Positions 18,135 through 26,487 of a stretch of DNA of 64,000 nucleotides are shown here, one piece after another (position 1 is the stretch's first letter; each line of letters begins with the position of its first letter). The notes beneath the pieces are model-generated. The model was not told the DNA's origin and searched no databases. It saw only the letters and a list, made by a program, of their open reading frames with translations. The position numbers were made by a program, and so were the translations under genes. Source of the stretch: Chloroflexota bacterium (GTDB lineage Bacteria; Chloroflexota; Dehalococcoidia; Lucifugimonadales; JADFKI01); the NCBI GenBank assembly GCA_009840355.1, contig VXNZ01000014.1, positions 1 through 64,000 on the forward strand, given 5' to 3'.

Positions 18135-18162
18135 ACTATAATGTCATATTTTACTATGACAA
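18135..18162 (-). promoter_or_regulatory. Promoter-like sequence with an embedded inverted repeat
   Basis: Read leftwards, TTGTCA (18162-18157), a 16-nt spacer and TATAGT (18140-18135) resemble a sigma-70 promoter. The perfect inverted repeat TGTCATA-TTTTAC-TATGACA (18142-18161) overlaps the -35 and spacer and could be an operator. A transcript starting near 18128 would enter the structured element at 18113. The plus strand also contains TATAAT here. Related GTCATA/ATTGTCAT words recur at 18204-18211 and 18236-18241. Confidence 0.4.
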
Positions 18163-18340
18163 TTGTGCCAGCGCCCACCTAGAGTGCTATGGTAATATGT
18201 AATTGTCATGCAATGCCTGTATTGGTATCGTCGCTATAGTCATATTGCAAAGGTGGAAGCGGCAATGGTAAGAAGTGCGCCTGCAATTGAAATGGTAACC
18301 ATATGGTTATAGGTAATGCTGTGGGCGGAGAATTGTGTGG

Positions 18341-18414
18341 CGTCCCTGGCAGGATTCGAACCCGCGACCCGCTGCTTAGAAGGCAGCCGCTCTATCCAAC
18401 TGAGCTACAGGGAC
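18341..18414 (-). tRNA. tRNA-Arg (anticodon TCT)
   Basis: Read on the minus strand: acceptor GTCCCTG / CAGGGAC, D-arm GCTC...GAGC, anticodon stem GCTGC / GCAGC with loop CTTCTAA (anticodon TCT), T-arm GCGGG-TTCGAAT-CCTGC and discriminator G. CCA is not encoded. Confidence 0.97.
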
Positions 18415-18519
18415 GCGCCGAGAGGCTGTGCAATCAAGTGTAGCCAATGCATATATGTTCGGTCAAGCAATGCCAATAAGGGCGCCGGCATATCTCATGC
18501 ACATGGAGCGGACGCGCGG

Positions 18520-19014
18520 CTACGGCATTCGCGTGATGACGCGGTGCAAGCGAGGCTGATCGCCGGGCCAAGCCTTGCGAATGCTCACAACTTCGAGCGC
18601 GCCGATGTCGGGTAGGGTGGTGAAGTGCCGCTGCACCGCATTGCCTAGGGGCCGGCTCAACAGCATGCCCACCACAACCGCGCCGAACACGAGAGGCAGG
18701 CGCTTCCACCTGAGTTGCTTGCTTCTGCCTAACGCCAGCCTAGACAGGACGCCGGAGAGCAGCGCCGCCAGCGCGATATTCGTCCCGCAATGCGGCGATA
18801 TTGCCATCTCGCTATTACCCGCACTCAGGCTGCTCCGCGCCGTCTCCACGATGCGCTCCAGCTGCTCTGTGGACAAATTGCCGACTATGAAGAATCCCCA
18901 AGGCAGGGAATAGCCGCCAAGCGGACCGCGCACGCCTTCTTCCAGCATAAGCGAAACGGTGGCGTGCTCGAGCGCATGATTGCGCCTCACCTGCGTTAGT
19001 GTCTCTCGGATCAC
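18520..19014 (-). CDS. DUF6391-like membrane protein
   Basis: This 164-residue protein contains the recognisable RRNHALEHATVSLML block near the N-terminus, followed by PWGFFIVGNLSTEQL and PHCGTNIALAALLSG. The pattern matches what I recall of DUF6391 proteins of cyanobacteria and Chloroflexota. Two hydrophobic segments (about residues 78-95 and 105-122) suggest membrane anchoring. The function is unknown. I chose GTG 19014 because AGGAGAG lies about 6 nt upstream; an in-frame ATG 13 codons earlier lacks a Shine-Dalgarno. Confidence 0.75.
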   Translation of the reverse strand: MIRETLTQVRRNHALEHATVSLMLEEGVRGPLGGYSLPWGFFIVGNLSTEQLERIVETARSSLSAGNSEMAISPHCGTNIALAALLSGVLSRLALGRSKQLRWKRLPLVFGAVVVGMLLSRPLGNAVQRHFTTLPDIGALEVVSIRKAWPGDQPRLHRVITRMP

Positions 19015-19184
19015 GGGAATCTCTCCTTGTACTAGTGTCCCGGCGGTCATCATCCCTATGCATTAGATTCTACACTACATCGCGGAAGGGGGTTAAATTG
19101 ACCGGAAACTTGTTGAAAAGCCTTGAATAAACTTGATAGCAAAAGAAATTGCAAGAAAATCAAAGAAAAGTGTAGAAAAACGCA

Positions 19185-19214
19185 TTGACCCTATGCGTGG
19201 TTTGACGCTAGTAT
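19185..19214 (+). promoter_or_regulatory. Likely promoter of the small HTH gene
   Basis: TTGACC (19185-19190), an 18-nt spacer and TAGTAT (19209-19214). Upstream, 19138-19180 is strongly A-rich and could act as an UP element. Confidence 0.45.
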
Positions 19215-19264
19215 GTGTTCAATAGGTTTGATAAAGATTAGAGTAGCCACACAGGAGGACACCG

Positions 19265-19489
19265 ATGAGGCGCAAGACCAAGAAGATGCTGGCAGTCGAA
19301 GAGAAGTTCAATCAGCCCCTGGAGAAGCTCTTGCCGGAGTTGGTAACGGAGAACGGCCTGTCCGCCACAGCCGATTACCTCGGAGTCAGCAAGGCAACGC
19401 TGGGTTACTGGCTGCTGAAGCTGGACATCATCGTCAGGCGGGTCGCCCTGGCTCCCGGCGAGACTCTGGAAGTGAAGCGGGTAGGCTAA
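19265..19489 (+). CDS. Small helix-turn-helix protein
   Basis: This basic 74-residue protein has one clear helix-turn-helix-like stretch, LSATADYLGVSKATLGYWLL (about residues 33-52), the kind found in Xre/MerR-like or sigma-4-like DNA-binding units. A C-terminal RRVALAPGETLEVKR follows. AGGAGG lies 6-7 nt before the ATG. It has its own promoter and a strong terminator, so it is a monocistronic, probably well-expressed DNA-binding protein. Target unknown. Confidence 0.8.
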   Translation: MRRKTKKMLAVEEKFNQPLEKLLPELVTENGLSATADYLGVSKATLGYWLLKLDIIVRRVALAPGETLEVKRVG

Positions 19490-19534
19490 TAGAAAATTCG
19501 CCCGGTCATACGGGACGCTAAAAAAGCAAGAAGT

Positions 19535-19566
19535 GAGCGCCGACGTTAATCGGCGCTCTTTCATTT
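19535..19566 (+). terminator. Intrinsic terminator of the small HTH gene
   Basis: GAGCGCCGA (19535-19543), loop CGTTAA, TCGGCGCTC (19550-19558), then TTTCATTT. The 9-bp perfect stem with a T-rich tail is a classical terminator. Confidence 0.85.
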
Positions 19567-19703
19567 CATGGAGTAGAAAATACTTTGTGCTTATATGTGC
19601 GCATTATGCTGATATGTCACATCTCGTGCCTACTCGCTTAGGCGCACTGATGAAAGATGCGACACCGCCGTCCGGATGTGGAGGCGGCAGGGTAGAGGAC
19701 GTG

Positions 19704-20177
19704 CTATCGTCGTACTGCTTGCAGCGCCTCGCGTTCGCGTTCGCGGTCAATCATCGCGCGGCGCTTGTCGTACAGCTTGCGCCCACGCGCAACAGCGAGC
19801 TCCACCTTCGCGCGATGCCGCCGGATGTACAGACGCATTGGCACCAGTGTCAGCCCGCGCTCTGACACCTGGCGCGAAAGGCGGATTATCTCGTCCTTGT
19901 GCAGCAGCAACTTGCGCGGCCTAGTCGGCTCGTGGTTGTTGCTCGAGCCTGCCGAGTACTGCGCGATATGCATGTTCATCAGCCACAGCTCGCCGCCCTC
20001 CGGCTTGCCGTAAGCATCGCTAAGGTTCACGCGCCCTTCGCGGATCGCCTTGATTTCCGTGCCGGTGAGTACCAGCCCGGCTTCCACGCTGTCCAAGACC
20101 TCGTAGTTGCGACGCGCCCTGCGATTGTTGACGACGGTGCCGCTCTGCTTCTGCTGTACCTTATTCTTCTTGCTCAT
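19704..20177 (-). CDS. smpB: SsrA-binding protein SmpB
   Basis: This 157-residue RNA-binding protein delivers tmRNA to stalled ribosomes for trans-translation. It shows the family run NNRRARRNYEVLDSVEAGLVL, GTEIKAIREGRVNLSDAYG, then HEPTRPRKLLLHKDEI and the basic tail GRKLYDKR that enters the ribosome. The start overlaps the stop of the upstream protease gene by 4 nt (ATGA), so the two are translationally coupled. No tmRNA gene is seen in the window. Confidence 0.96.
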   Translation of the reverse strand: MSKKNKVQQKQSGTVVNNRRARRNYEVLDSVEAGLVLTGTEIKAIREGRVNLSDAYGKPEGGELWLMNMHIAQYSAGSSNNHEPTRPRKLLLHKDEIIRLSRQVSERGLTLVPMRLYIRRHRAKVELAVARGRKLYDKRRAMIDREREREALQAVRR

Positions 20178-21634
20178 GCCGCCGGCCTCAATGCAGTTGG
20201 CGCAGACTGTTCGAGTTCTGCCTCGAGCTTCTCAATCGCCCTTTCGAGCTGCCTGATGTCTTCCTCCTGCGCGTCGCCGTGCAGGATTTCGATGTCCGGT
20301 TCCAGTCCATTGCGGTCGATCAGCCGTCCGTCCGGTGTGAACCAGCGGGCGAAGGTGATGAAAAGGCCGCCACCGTTGTCCAACTGTCGTAGGACACTGA
20401 CACTGCCCTTACCGAAGGTCTTTCTTCCGATGACAGTGGCGCGGTCGTGGTCCTGCAGCGCGCCGACGAGGATCTCGCTCGCGCTCGCGCTGAACTGATT
20501 CGCCAGCAGTACCATCGGCACCTGCTCGAGCACATCGTCGTTCTGCCGCACAATCCAGTCCTTGCGGTTGCCATCGCCGTCCACTTCGTAGAGGATAAGC
20601 AGCCCGCCTTCAAGGAATAGGCTCGTAACATCGACGACCGAGTTCAGCAGCCCGCCAGGATTATCGCGCAAGTCGAGCACGATGCCTTCAGTGCCCGCTG
20701 CCATTGTGTTGCGGATGGTCTCGGTCAGCGTGTCCGCGGTGTCTTCGTAGAAGTTTGTCAGGCGGATGTGCGCAATCCGAGCGCCCGGATCGCTGCGCAT
20801 CACGACACTCTGCAAGGGGATTACGCCGCGTTCGACCTCGATGACAACACGCTCGACATCGCCGATGTGCTGGACCAGCAGCCGCACTATGCTGCCGCGC
20901 GGTCCGCGAATCTTCGACACCGCCTCAATCAGGCTTATGCCCTCGATGCTCTCGCCGTCCACTTCGAGGATGGTGTCGCCGGGCCGGATGCCCGCGCGTT
21001 CTGCCGGGCTGTTCGCAATCGGCGCGACCACGACCAGCCGCCCGTCAGCGTTCATGGACACATGCGCGCCAATGCCTTCGAAGCGCCCGCGAATGTCCTC
21101 GCTTTCCATGCCGAATACATCGGGCCGTACATAGTTTGTGTGCGGGTCGTCCAGTGCCATGAGCATGCCTCGGATCGACGCTTCGGTGAAGACCTCCGGA
21201 TCGAATGTGCCGCGATCGACATGCTCAGCCGCGAGCATCGACCAAACCTGCCAGACGATCGCCAATTCTTCCGGGACACCTTCCGGCACTTCGAGCGGCA
21301 TGTCTTGCGGGATCACCGCCGGGAATAGGGGAGCGTCCAGAGCGGCAGAATCGCGCGGAGCTCTGGTCGGCATTTCTTGCGCCGCCGATGTGCCGCCGTC
21401 GTTTGATGCGTACGGTTCAGGCGTGCTCGTAGGCGTAGGGTCAGGCGCCGCGGTTTGCGGTGATGCCGCTGAAGTTGGGGAGCTTTCGCTTGCGGGGGCG
21501 GAAGTCGCATCCAAAGGCGCCGCGTTTTCCGTCTCGCTGCTCGTATCCGTCTGGCAGGCAGCAGCCGTACTCGCGAGCAGCGCCACGCCAATCGCCGCAA
21601 TGCCCAAACGCCTGAAACTGAAACTATAAGGCAA
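20174..21634 (-). CDS. S41-family C-terminal processing peptidase, predicted lipoprotein
   Basis: This 486-residue secreted protease has an N-terminal signal ending in a lipobox-like STAAAC, then a low-complexity Ser/Pro/Thr linker (~residues 30-95). A PDZ domain lies about 195-280 (IGAHVSMNADGRLVV...AERAGIRPGDTILEVDG). The S41 domain carries the catalytic Ser in NQFSASASEIL and Lys in GRKTFGKGSV. Such proteases trim or degrade envelope proteins. The start is TTG 21634 with GGTGAG 6 nt upstream. It is coupled to smpB. Confidence 0.93.
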   Translation of the reverse strand: MPYSFSFRRLGIAAIGVALLASTAAACQTDTSSETENAAPLDATSAPASESSPTSAASPQTAAPDPTPTSTPEPYASNDGGTSAAQEMPTRAPRDSAALDAPLFPAVIPQDMPLEVPEGVPEELAIVWQVWSMLAAEHVDRGTFDPEVFTEASIRGMLMALDDPHTNYVRPDVFGMESEDIRGRFEGIGAHVSMNADGRLVVVAPIANSPAERAGIRPGDTILEVDGESIEGISLIEAVSKIRGPRGSIVRLLVQHIGDVERVVIEVERGVIPLQSVVMRSDPGARIAHIRLTNFYEDTADTLTETIRNTMAAGTEGIVLDLRDNPGGLLNSVVDVTSLFLEGGLLILYEVDGDGNRKDWIVRQNDDVLEQVPMVLLANQFSASASEILVGALQDHDRATVIGRKTFGKGSVSVLRQLDNGGGLFITFARWFTPDGRLIDRNGLEPDIEILHGDAQEEDIRQLERAIEKLEAELEQSAPTALRPAA

Positions 21635-22054
21635 TTGTTCTCACCCTGTGTCGTCCTTCTCGTAGTTCGCGTTGTATCCCACCATTCTAACACGCACGCA
21701 TAACCCTTACATTCCCACCATTAAATTGGCATATATTTCTGTGGACCTAATGGGGGCGCGGTGAAGTCGCTGGGCTCAGCTACGGAAGGGGCGAAATTTG
21801 AGAAGGGCATCACAGCCTTGACTGACTCACTCAAGCGAATCAGTTACGCCTCTTCACTCGCAGGTGAATTGATGTTGAATACAATGTCCTGCTTTTCAAC
21901 ATTCAAAAATGACCGCTTTACACGCCTATTATGGCTATCATTCCTTTTCCAAATAACTCCAACACTACTTGACCCGAAGGCTGATATTCGATATATTCAG
22001 CGTTATCAGTCCATATTTCAGTGATTTCCACATTGATGAATCGGAGGATCACCA
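21635..22054. other. Intergenic region between divergent S41 protease and TIR-like genes
   Basis: About 420 AT-richer bases. A TAGAAT -10-like hexamer for the protease can be read on the minus strand at 21689-21684, but its -35 is poor. A short GTG-initiated frame of 87 codons (21761-22024) has no Shine-Dalgarno or family resemblance and is probably chance. GGAGG at 22043-22047 serves the next gene. Confidence 0.35.
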
Positions 22055-23128
22055 ATGACGCAGGCACCCGAGAGCAGGCGCACAAGATTGGTCAGGCCGT
22101 ATCCGAATTACACGCTGCGAGACGCGCTCAGCGTGCCGCGCGCGATATACGAAGTCAACGCCGGGCTTGCCTTCGAAAGAGAAATGCTTGCGAGCGCGCT
22201 TGGCACGACGCCCAAGAGCAGCGCTTTCACGATGCGTCTGAACGCCTCCGCCGCATACGGTCTAACTGAAGGCGGGTACAACGACGCGGACATACATCTC
22301 ACAGACTTGGGCGAGACCATAGTAGCGTCAAGGCAAGAGCCGGAACGCACGAATGCCATGATTGCCGCCGCGACGGCGCCGAAGATCTTCCGCAGTTTCT
22401 ACGAATTATTTGAAGGTAGGGGCCTTCCGGCAAATGAATACTTGGAGAACATCCTACGGCGCGATCTTGGAGTGCAAGTAGAATTGACGCAAGAGTGCCT
22501 CGCAATCCTTCTGGACAACGGCGAATTCGCGGGCATCGTATCGGAAACTGACGGGCAGTACGTCGTTAGCTTGCCTATTCCGCCGGTCTTAGATCCCATA
22601 AATTCACGAGCCGCAAGTGAGCAACCTAGGCTGGCAAGCGAACCGCCACCGGCCTATCTTACCGACACTGACCATCAAGCTGCCGCACTCCGGCCGGCAT
22701 CGTCTGCGAACAGCGAAAACCGCATTTTCGTAGGCAGCGTGGGCGACTCCGAGGCTGCCGATCGCATCATCTCGATGCTTGGAGAATTCAGCATACGCTG
22801 CGTCAGCCCACAACCGACGGACGCGCAAGCCGGTCTCTTGGTATCGCAGGAAGTATCGGCAGCGATGCGGGACTGCGCCTCGGCGATACTCGTGCTCGGC
22901 GGCGAAGTCCACACAGACGGTATGTACCGGATGATGGGCATGCTCGGCGCGGCATCGGCGCTGTTCCTTGGCCGCATTGTATTGATATGCGAAAACGGCG
23001 CGAATCTCGATATAGGCGCGTCCGGCCTCGAACAGGTGAAAATCGATACCGAGCTCCCGGGCGAATCGATGCTGAACATATTTGTTGCGCTTCACAATGC
23101 CGGTGTAATCAGGGTCGCGGCCGTGTGA
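22055..23128 (+). CDS. Winged-helix plus TIR-like domain protein (possible defence or signalling protein)
   Basis: This 357-residue protein has three parts. Residues ~18-165 look like a winged-helix region (SAAYGLTEGGYNDADIHLTDLGETIV, SFYELFEGRGLP). Residues ~170-225 are a Pro/Ala/Ser linker. Residues ~228-357 resemble a TIR-like nucleotide-binding domain of the CAP12/Pycsar type: ENRIFVGSVGD, CASAILVLGG, MYRMMGMLGAASALFLGRIVL, LEQVKIDTELPG and a closing ALHNAGVI. Such TIR domains often cleave NAD+ in antiphage defence, but the usual catalytic Glu is not obvious here. GGAGG lies 7 nt before the ATG. The assignment is by pattern only. Confidence 0.65.
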   Translation: MTQAPESRRTRLVRPYPNYTLRDALSVPRAIYEVNAGLAFEREMLASALGTTPKSSAFTMRLNASAAYGLTEGGYNDADIHLTDLGETIVASRQEPERTNAMIAAATAPKIFRSFYELFEGRGLPANEYLENILRRDLGVQVELTQECLAILLDNGEFAGIVSETDGQYVVSLPIPPVLDPINSRAASEQPRLASEPPPAYLTDTDHQAAALRPASSANSENRIFVGSVGDSEAADRIISMLGEFSIRCVSPQPTDAQAGLLVSQEVSAAMRDCASAILVLGGEVHTDGMYRMMGMLGAASALFLGRIVLICENGANLDIGASGLEQVKIDTELPGESMLNIFVALHNAGVIRVAAV

Positions 23129-23129
23129 G

Positions 23130-23273
23130 ATGTCTGTGCGGTTGGCGCTCGATGAACGAGTCCTGTTTCGCCGCGTGTCAGCCGAGGAAGCGCGACAAGT
23201 CGCGTCTTCGCTTCACAGAAATCAGGATCCGATGTACAGAGAGGGGGGATTACACCTGACGGGGGGAATCTAA
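23130..23273 (+). CDS. Possible 47-residue peptide directly after the TIR-like gene
   Basis: ATG 23130 begins one base after the preceding stop and runs to TAA 23273, encoding MSVRLALDERVLFRRVSAEE and an Arg/Gln-rich remainder. The tight spacing would allow translational coupling. There is no Shine-Dalgarno and no recognised family, so it may be chance. Confidence 0.25.
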   Translation: MSVRLALDERVLFRRVSAEEARQVASSLHRNQDPMYREGGLHLTGGI

Positions 23274-23820
23274 GCCTCTACGGCGTTTCTGAGGCGATGG
23301 TACTTCGCGGAGCAATTTAGTCTCTGCGAATTAGGCTCGCGCACTCAATTCTTGGCCTCATTATTATCTGGCGCCCAAATCACATAGGCTGTTGCGCAAG
23401 GCAGGTTCGCGGTTTGATGTGACGTGAACCTCTCGGGTTTAATGAGAGTCCACTCGATTTGCAGGTTATGTCCGGGTCGATATGCCTTCCGGAGCCCGTG
23501 GCGGCTTCTGCAAATCCAGCTTGAATGTATGATTACACATGGCGAACCAAATTAGACGCTCTGCGGCGATTTTGACGTGAAGGCGTTTTGGGGGTGATTA
23601 TCATTCGACATCCATCAAGGCTGTCTGTGCCGTCCGATTGATGGCAACGCGCCTCAAGTGCTCAATAATGCTGTTATGTAAAGTAGCTTGACGAATCCCA
23701 TTGCATAACTTGACATAAGATTTATAGTGCGAATATGCGCTCATGCGTTACCCTGTGCCGCCCAGCAATCCCTTGTTGATTCCCTCGTCCTCAAATCGGC
23801 TTGCAAATGATTCGCAAATG
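23274..23820. other. Gene-free region between TIR-like gene and hflX terminator
   Basis: About 550 bases with many stops in all frames. It contains one notable inverted repeat (23456-23516) and a TTGACA at 23708-23713 without a good -10. No known RNA family is recognised. Confidence 0.35.
23456..23516. repeat. Inverted repeat / long hairpin
   Basis: GATTTGCAG (23456-23464) and CTGCAAATC (23508-23516) are a perfect 9-bp inverted repeat enclosing 43 nt that can form an inner CGGG/CCCG stem. A second small hairpin CTCTC-N9-GAGAG (23430-23448) lies just left. It could be part of an RNA or a palindromic element. Confidence 0.35.
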
Positions 23821-23850
23821 GAAAGACACTCCGAAGTAGGAGTGTCTTTC
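23821..23850. terminator. Intrinsic terminator after hflX
   Basis: GAAAGACACTCC (23821-23832) and GGAGTGTCTTTC (23839-23850) form a perfect 12-bp stem with a 6-nt loop, 43 nt beyond the hflX stop. The T-rich arms make it usable on either strand. Confidence 0.8.
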
Positions 23851-23892
23851 GTAGCAAAATGCAACGGTGTGCCTCGCGGCGAGTCTGACAGA

Positions 23893-25068
23893 CTACGCCC
23901 TACCCGTGCCGGCGGCGGCGAACGCCGGCAATTCTTGCGGCACTTCTAACGCGTCCAGCGCTGTGTCGATTTCGTCCAGCAGCGATTCCAAGCCTGCGCC
24001 TGTTTCTGCTGATGTGAAGACGCACTTCACATCGCCGTCGGCGAATTGCAGCGCGCGGCTTAGCGTGTCGCCGTCGGCGCTCTCGTCTAGCAGATCGACT
24101 TTGTTCAGCGCCATGATGCGCGGCTTGTCGAGCACATCGAGAGCTTCCATGATGTTATCGACGACTTCTGCCATTTGCGCCGCGTTTGGATGCGTGATGT
24201 CCAGCACATGCATCACCAGCGTGGATTCCTGAACTTCCTCAAGTGTTGCCCTGAACGCCGCGACTACCGCCGTTGGCAGCTTCTGTATGAAGCCCACTGT
24301 GTCAGTCAGCAGCACGTCGCGTCCCGCGGGAGTGCGCACGCGCCGCGTTATCGGGTCCAACGTGGAGAACAGCAGGTTTTCTGCCATCACATCTGCCTTC
24401 GTTAGCCGATTCAGCAGCGAACTCTTGCCGGCGTTCGTGTAGCCAACCAAGGAGACCACCGGTACTTCCATCTCGATGCGCCGCGCTCGATAACGCGCGC
24501 GATGCCGCCGCACGTCCTCAAGGTCGCGCTTGAGCTTCAGGATGCGCCGCCGCACGAGCCTGCGGTCGGTCTCGATCTGCGTTTCACCCGGTCCGCGCGT
24601 TCCGATGCCGCCGCCCAAGCGCTCTAAATGCGTCCACTGCCCGGCGAGCCGCGGCAGCAAATACTCGTGCTGCGCAAGCTCGACCTGCAGGCGTCCTTCC
24701 TTTGTGCGCGCCCGCTGCGCGAACACGTCCAGAATCAGCGCCGTGCGGTCTATCACCTTGACCGATTCACCCAGCGCGTTTTCGAGATTGCGCTGCTGGG
24801 TGGGCGTCAGTTCGTCGTCGCAGATGACTGTGCCTGCGTGCTTGGCGTAGATGAGGCGCTTCAGCTCTTCAAGCTTGCCCTTGCCCAGATACACCTGCGT
24901 GGGTCTGTCTATGCGCTGCGAGACTGTGCCCACGACGATGGCGCGCGCGCTTCTTGCAAGTTCGCCCAGCTCTGCGAGCGAATCTTTCAGCCGCCACGGT
25001 CCGCGCCGCCGCCGCAATTCCACGCCCACGAGTATCGCGCGTTCCAGCCTTTGCCGCGTTGATTTCAT
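23893..25068 (-). CDS. hflX: GTPase HflX
   Basis: This 391-residue ribosome-associated GTPase splits or rescues stalled 70S ribosomes under stress. The N-terminal HflX domain contains [11 protein letters not shown] and [14 protein letters not shown], then [19 protein letters not shown]. The G domain has G1 [15 protein letters not shown]3 [13 protein letters not shown] and G4 ALNKVDLL. The start is uncertain. ATG 25068 gives [18 protein letters not shown], but AGGAGG lies 18 nt upstream. The frame stays open to GTG 25182, overlapping dapL. It follows dapL on the same strand. Confidence 0.93.
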   Translation of the reverse strand: MKSTRQRLERAILVGVELRRRRGPWRLKDSLAELGELARSARAIVVGTVSQRIDRPTQVYLGKGKLEELKRLIYAKHAGTVICDDELTPTQQRNLENALGESVKVIDRTALILDVFAQRARTKEGRLQVELAQHEYLLPRLAGQWTHLERLGGGIGTRGPGETQIETDRRLVRRRILKLKRDLEDVRRHRARYRARRIEMEVPVVSLVGYTNAGKSSLLNRLTKADVMAENLLFSTLDPITRRVRTPAGRDVLLTDTVGFIQKLPTAVVAAFRATLEEVQESTLVMHVLDITHPNAAQMAEVVDNIMEALDVLDKPRIMALNKVDLLDESADGDTLSRALQFADGDVKCVFTSAETGAGLESLLDEIDTALDALEVPQELPAFAAAGTGRA

Positions 25069-25157
25069 TCGCTTAGCGATATCCCACCTCCTATTGCACC
25101 AGTCCCCATTTACAAGTCCGCCATGCCTAATCGCACCATTCTGCCAGCACGAAAAGC

Positions 25158-26330
25158 CTACCCTTTCGACGGTATTTGCCACTCTGCGAGCTTCGCCAAG
25201 CCCTTTTCCATATCGGCATCGTCAATCGTCAAGGACAGGCGGATGTAGCCCTCGCCGTACTGCCCGTATCCGTTGCCCGGCGTAACCACGATGTCCGCCT
25301 CGTCCAGCAGCAGCGCGGTGAATTCGGCGGATGTGAAGCCTTCGGGAATGCGCGTCCACACATACAGGCTCGCCTTGGGCGGAATCGCGTCCAGCCCGAT
25401 GTCGCGCAATGTTTGCACCACGCGGTCGCGCCGCCGCTCGTAAATGGTATTGCGTTCGTCTATTGCTTCCTGCGATAGCTGCATCGCCTCCATTCCCATG
25501 TACTGGATCGCGTTCGGCACTCCGGAGTCGAGGTTCGACTTGATGACCATCAGCGCGCTGATAATCTCCTCGTTGCCGACCGCCATGCCGAGCCGCCAGC
25601 CGGTCATATTGTAGCTCTTGGAGAGCGAGTGAAACTCCACGCCAACGTCCATAGCTCCGGGCGTTTCAAGGAAGCTGATAGGATGATAGCCGTCGAAGGC
25701 GACCTCGGAGTACGACGCGTCGTGCATAACCGCGATGTCGTGCGCCTTGGCGAATTCCACGACCTTGCCGAAGTAGTCCGCATCTGCTATCGCGCCGGTC
25801 GGGTTGTTCGGATAGTTCAGCCAGATGACCTTTGCCTTGTCCGCTACATCGTCCGGAATCGCGTCGAGGTCCGGCATCCAGCCGTTCTCTTCGAGCAGCG
25901 GCATCCAGTGGCACTCGCCACCGGCGAACCACGTGCCGACCGAATATACCGGATAGCCCGGGTCCGGCACCAGGGCGATGTCGCCCGCATCGATAAAGCA
26001 CAGCGCGGCGTGTCCGATGCCTTCCTTCGCGCCAATCAGCGGCAGCGTTTCCTTGTCCGGATGCACCGAGATGCCGAACCTGCTCTGATACCAGTCCGCG
26101 ACCGCCTGCCTAAACTCCGGCAGCCCGTCCGTCTCCGGGTAACGGTGATTCGGCCCGTCAAGCGCGGTCTCTCGAAGTTTCTGGATTACATTGTCCGGGG
26201 TTGGGATGTCCGGGTCTCCGATGCCGAAGCTGATGACATCAATCCCCTGCTCTCTCTTCGCGGCTATCTTCCGGCTAATCTCCACGAACAGATACGGCGG
26301 CACCCTGTCTATGCGGCTGGCGAAATTCAT
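25158..26330 (-). CDS. dapL: LL-diaminopimelate aminotransferase
   Basis: This 390-residue PLP enzyme converts tetrahydrodipicolinate directly to LL-diaminopimelate in the short DAP route to lysine and peptidoglycan. Fold-type I aminotransferase motifs are present: [11 protein letters not shown] near residue 35, NYPNNPTGA (~172), and the PLP-lysine box [15 protein letters not shown] (~235). Pairing with dapF two positions upstream supports DAP synthesis over a generic aminotransferase role. It lies 157 nt after dapF, with a terminator in between. Confidence 0.92.
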   Translation of the reverse strand: MNFASRIDRVPPYLFVEISRKIAAKREQGIDVISFGIGDPDIPTPDNVIQKLRETALDGPNHRYPETDGLPEFRQAVADWYQSRFGISVHPDKETLPLIGAKEGIGHAALCFIDAGDIALVPDPGYPVYSVGTWFAGGECHWMPLLEENGWMPDLDAIPDDVADKAKVIWLNYPNNPTGAIADADYFGKVVEFAKAHDIAVMHDASYSEVAFDGYHPISFLETPGAMDVGVEFHSLSKSYNMTGWRLGMAVGNEEIISALMVIKSNLDSGVPNAIQYMGMEAMQLSQEAIDERNTIYERRRDRVVQTLRDIGLDAIPPKASLYVWTRIPEGFTSAEFTALLLDEADIVVTPGNGYGQYGEGYIRLSLTIDDADMEKGLAKLAEWQIPSKG

Positions 26331-26439
26331 ACTGTCTCCATCAACTGATTGCTTGTGTGTTATGCGCTATCAATGCTTCTATGCGAAGCGATTGGCACAT
26401 GATAGCAGAAACGGCGGAACTAGCGCAGTCATACGGTAT

Positions 26440-26466
26440 CGCAAAGAGAAAACCCGTCGAAACGGG
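26440..26466 (-). terminator. Intrinsic terminator after dapF
   Basis: Read leftwards, CCCGT, loop TTCG, ACGGG and then TTTTCTCTTT. The short GC stem with a UUCG loop and T run is a textbook terminator, 21 nt beyond the dapF stop. Confidence 0.85.
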
Positions 26467-26487
26467 GCTTGATAATTTGGATCGATG

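Noticed and set aside
17963-18178. A 71-codon minus-strand frame inside the structured element
   Set aside because: No Shine-Dalgarno, unlikely composition, and it coincides with a strong inverted repeat.
21761-22024. An 87-codon GTG-initiated frame before the TIR-like gene
   Set aside because: No ribosome-binding site, no family resemblance; composition is like intergenic DNA.
23465-23507. CCGGAAGG on the minus strand, reminiscent of the SRP RNA tetraloop
   Set aside because: The conserved AGCAG side and flanking helices of SRP RNA are absent.
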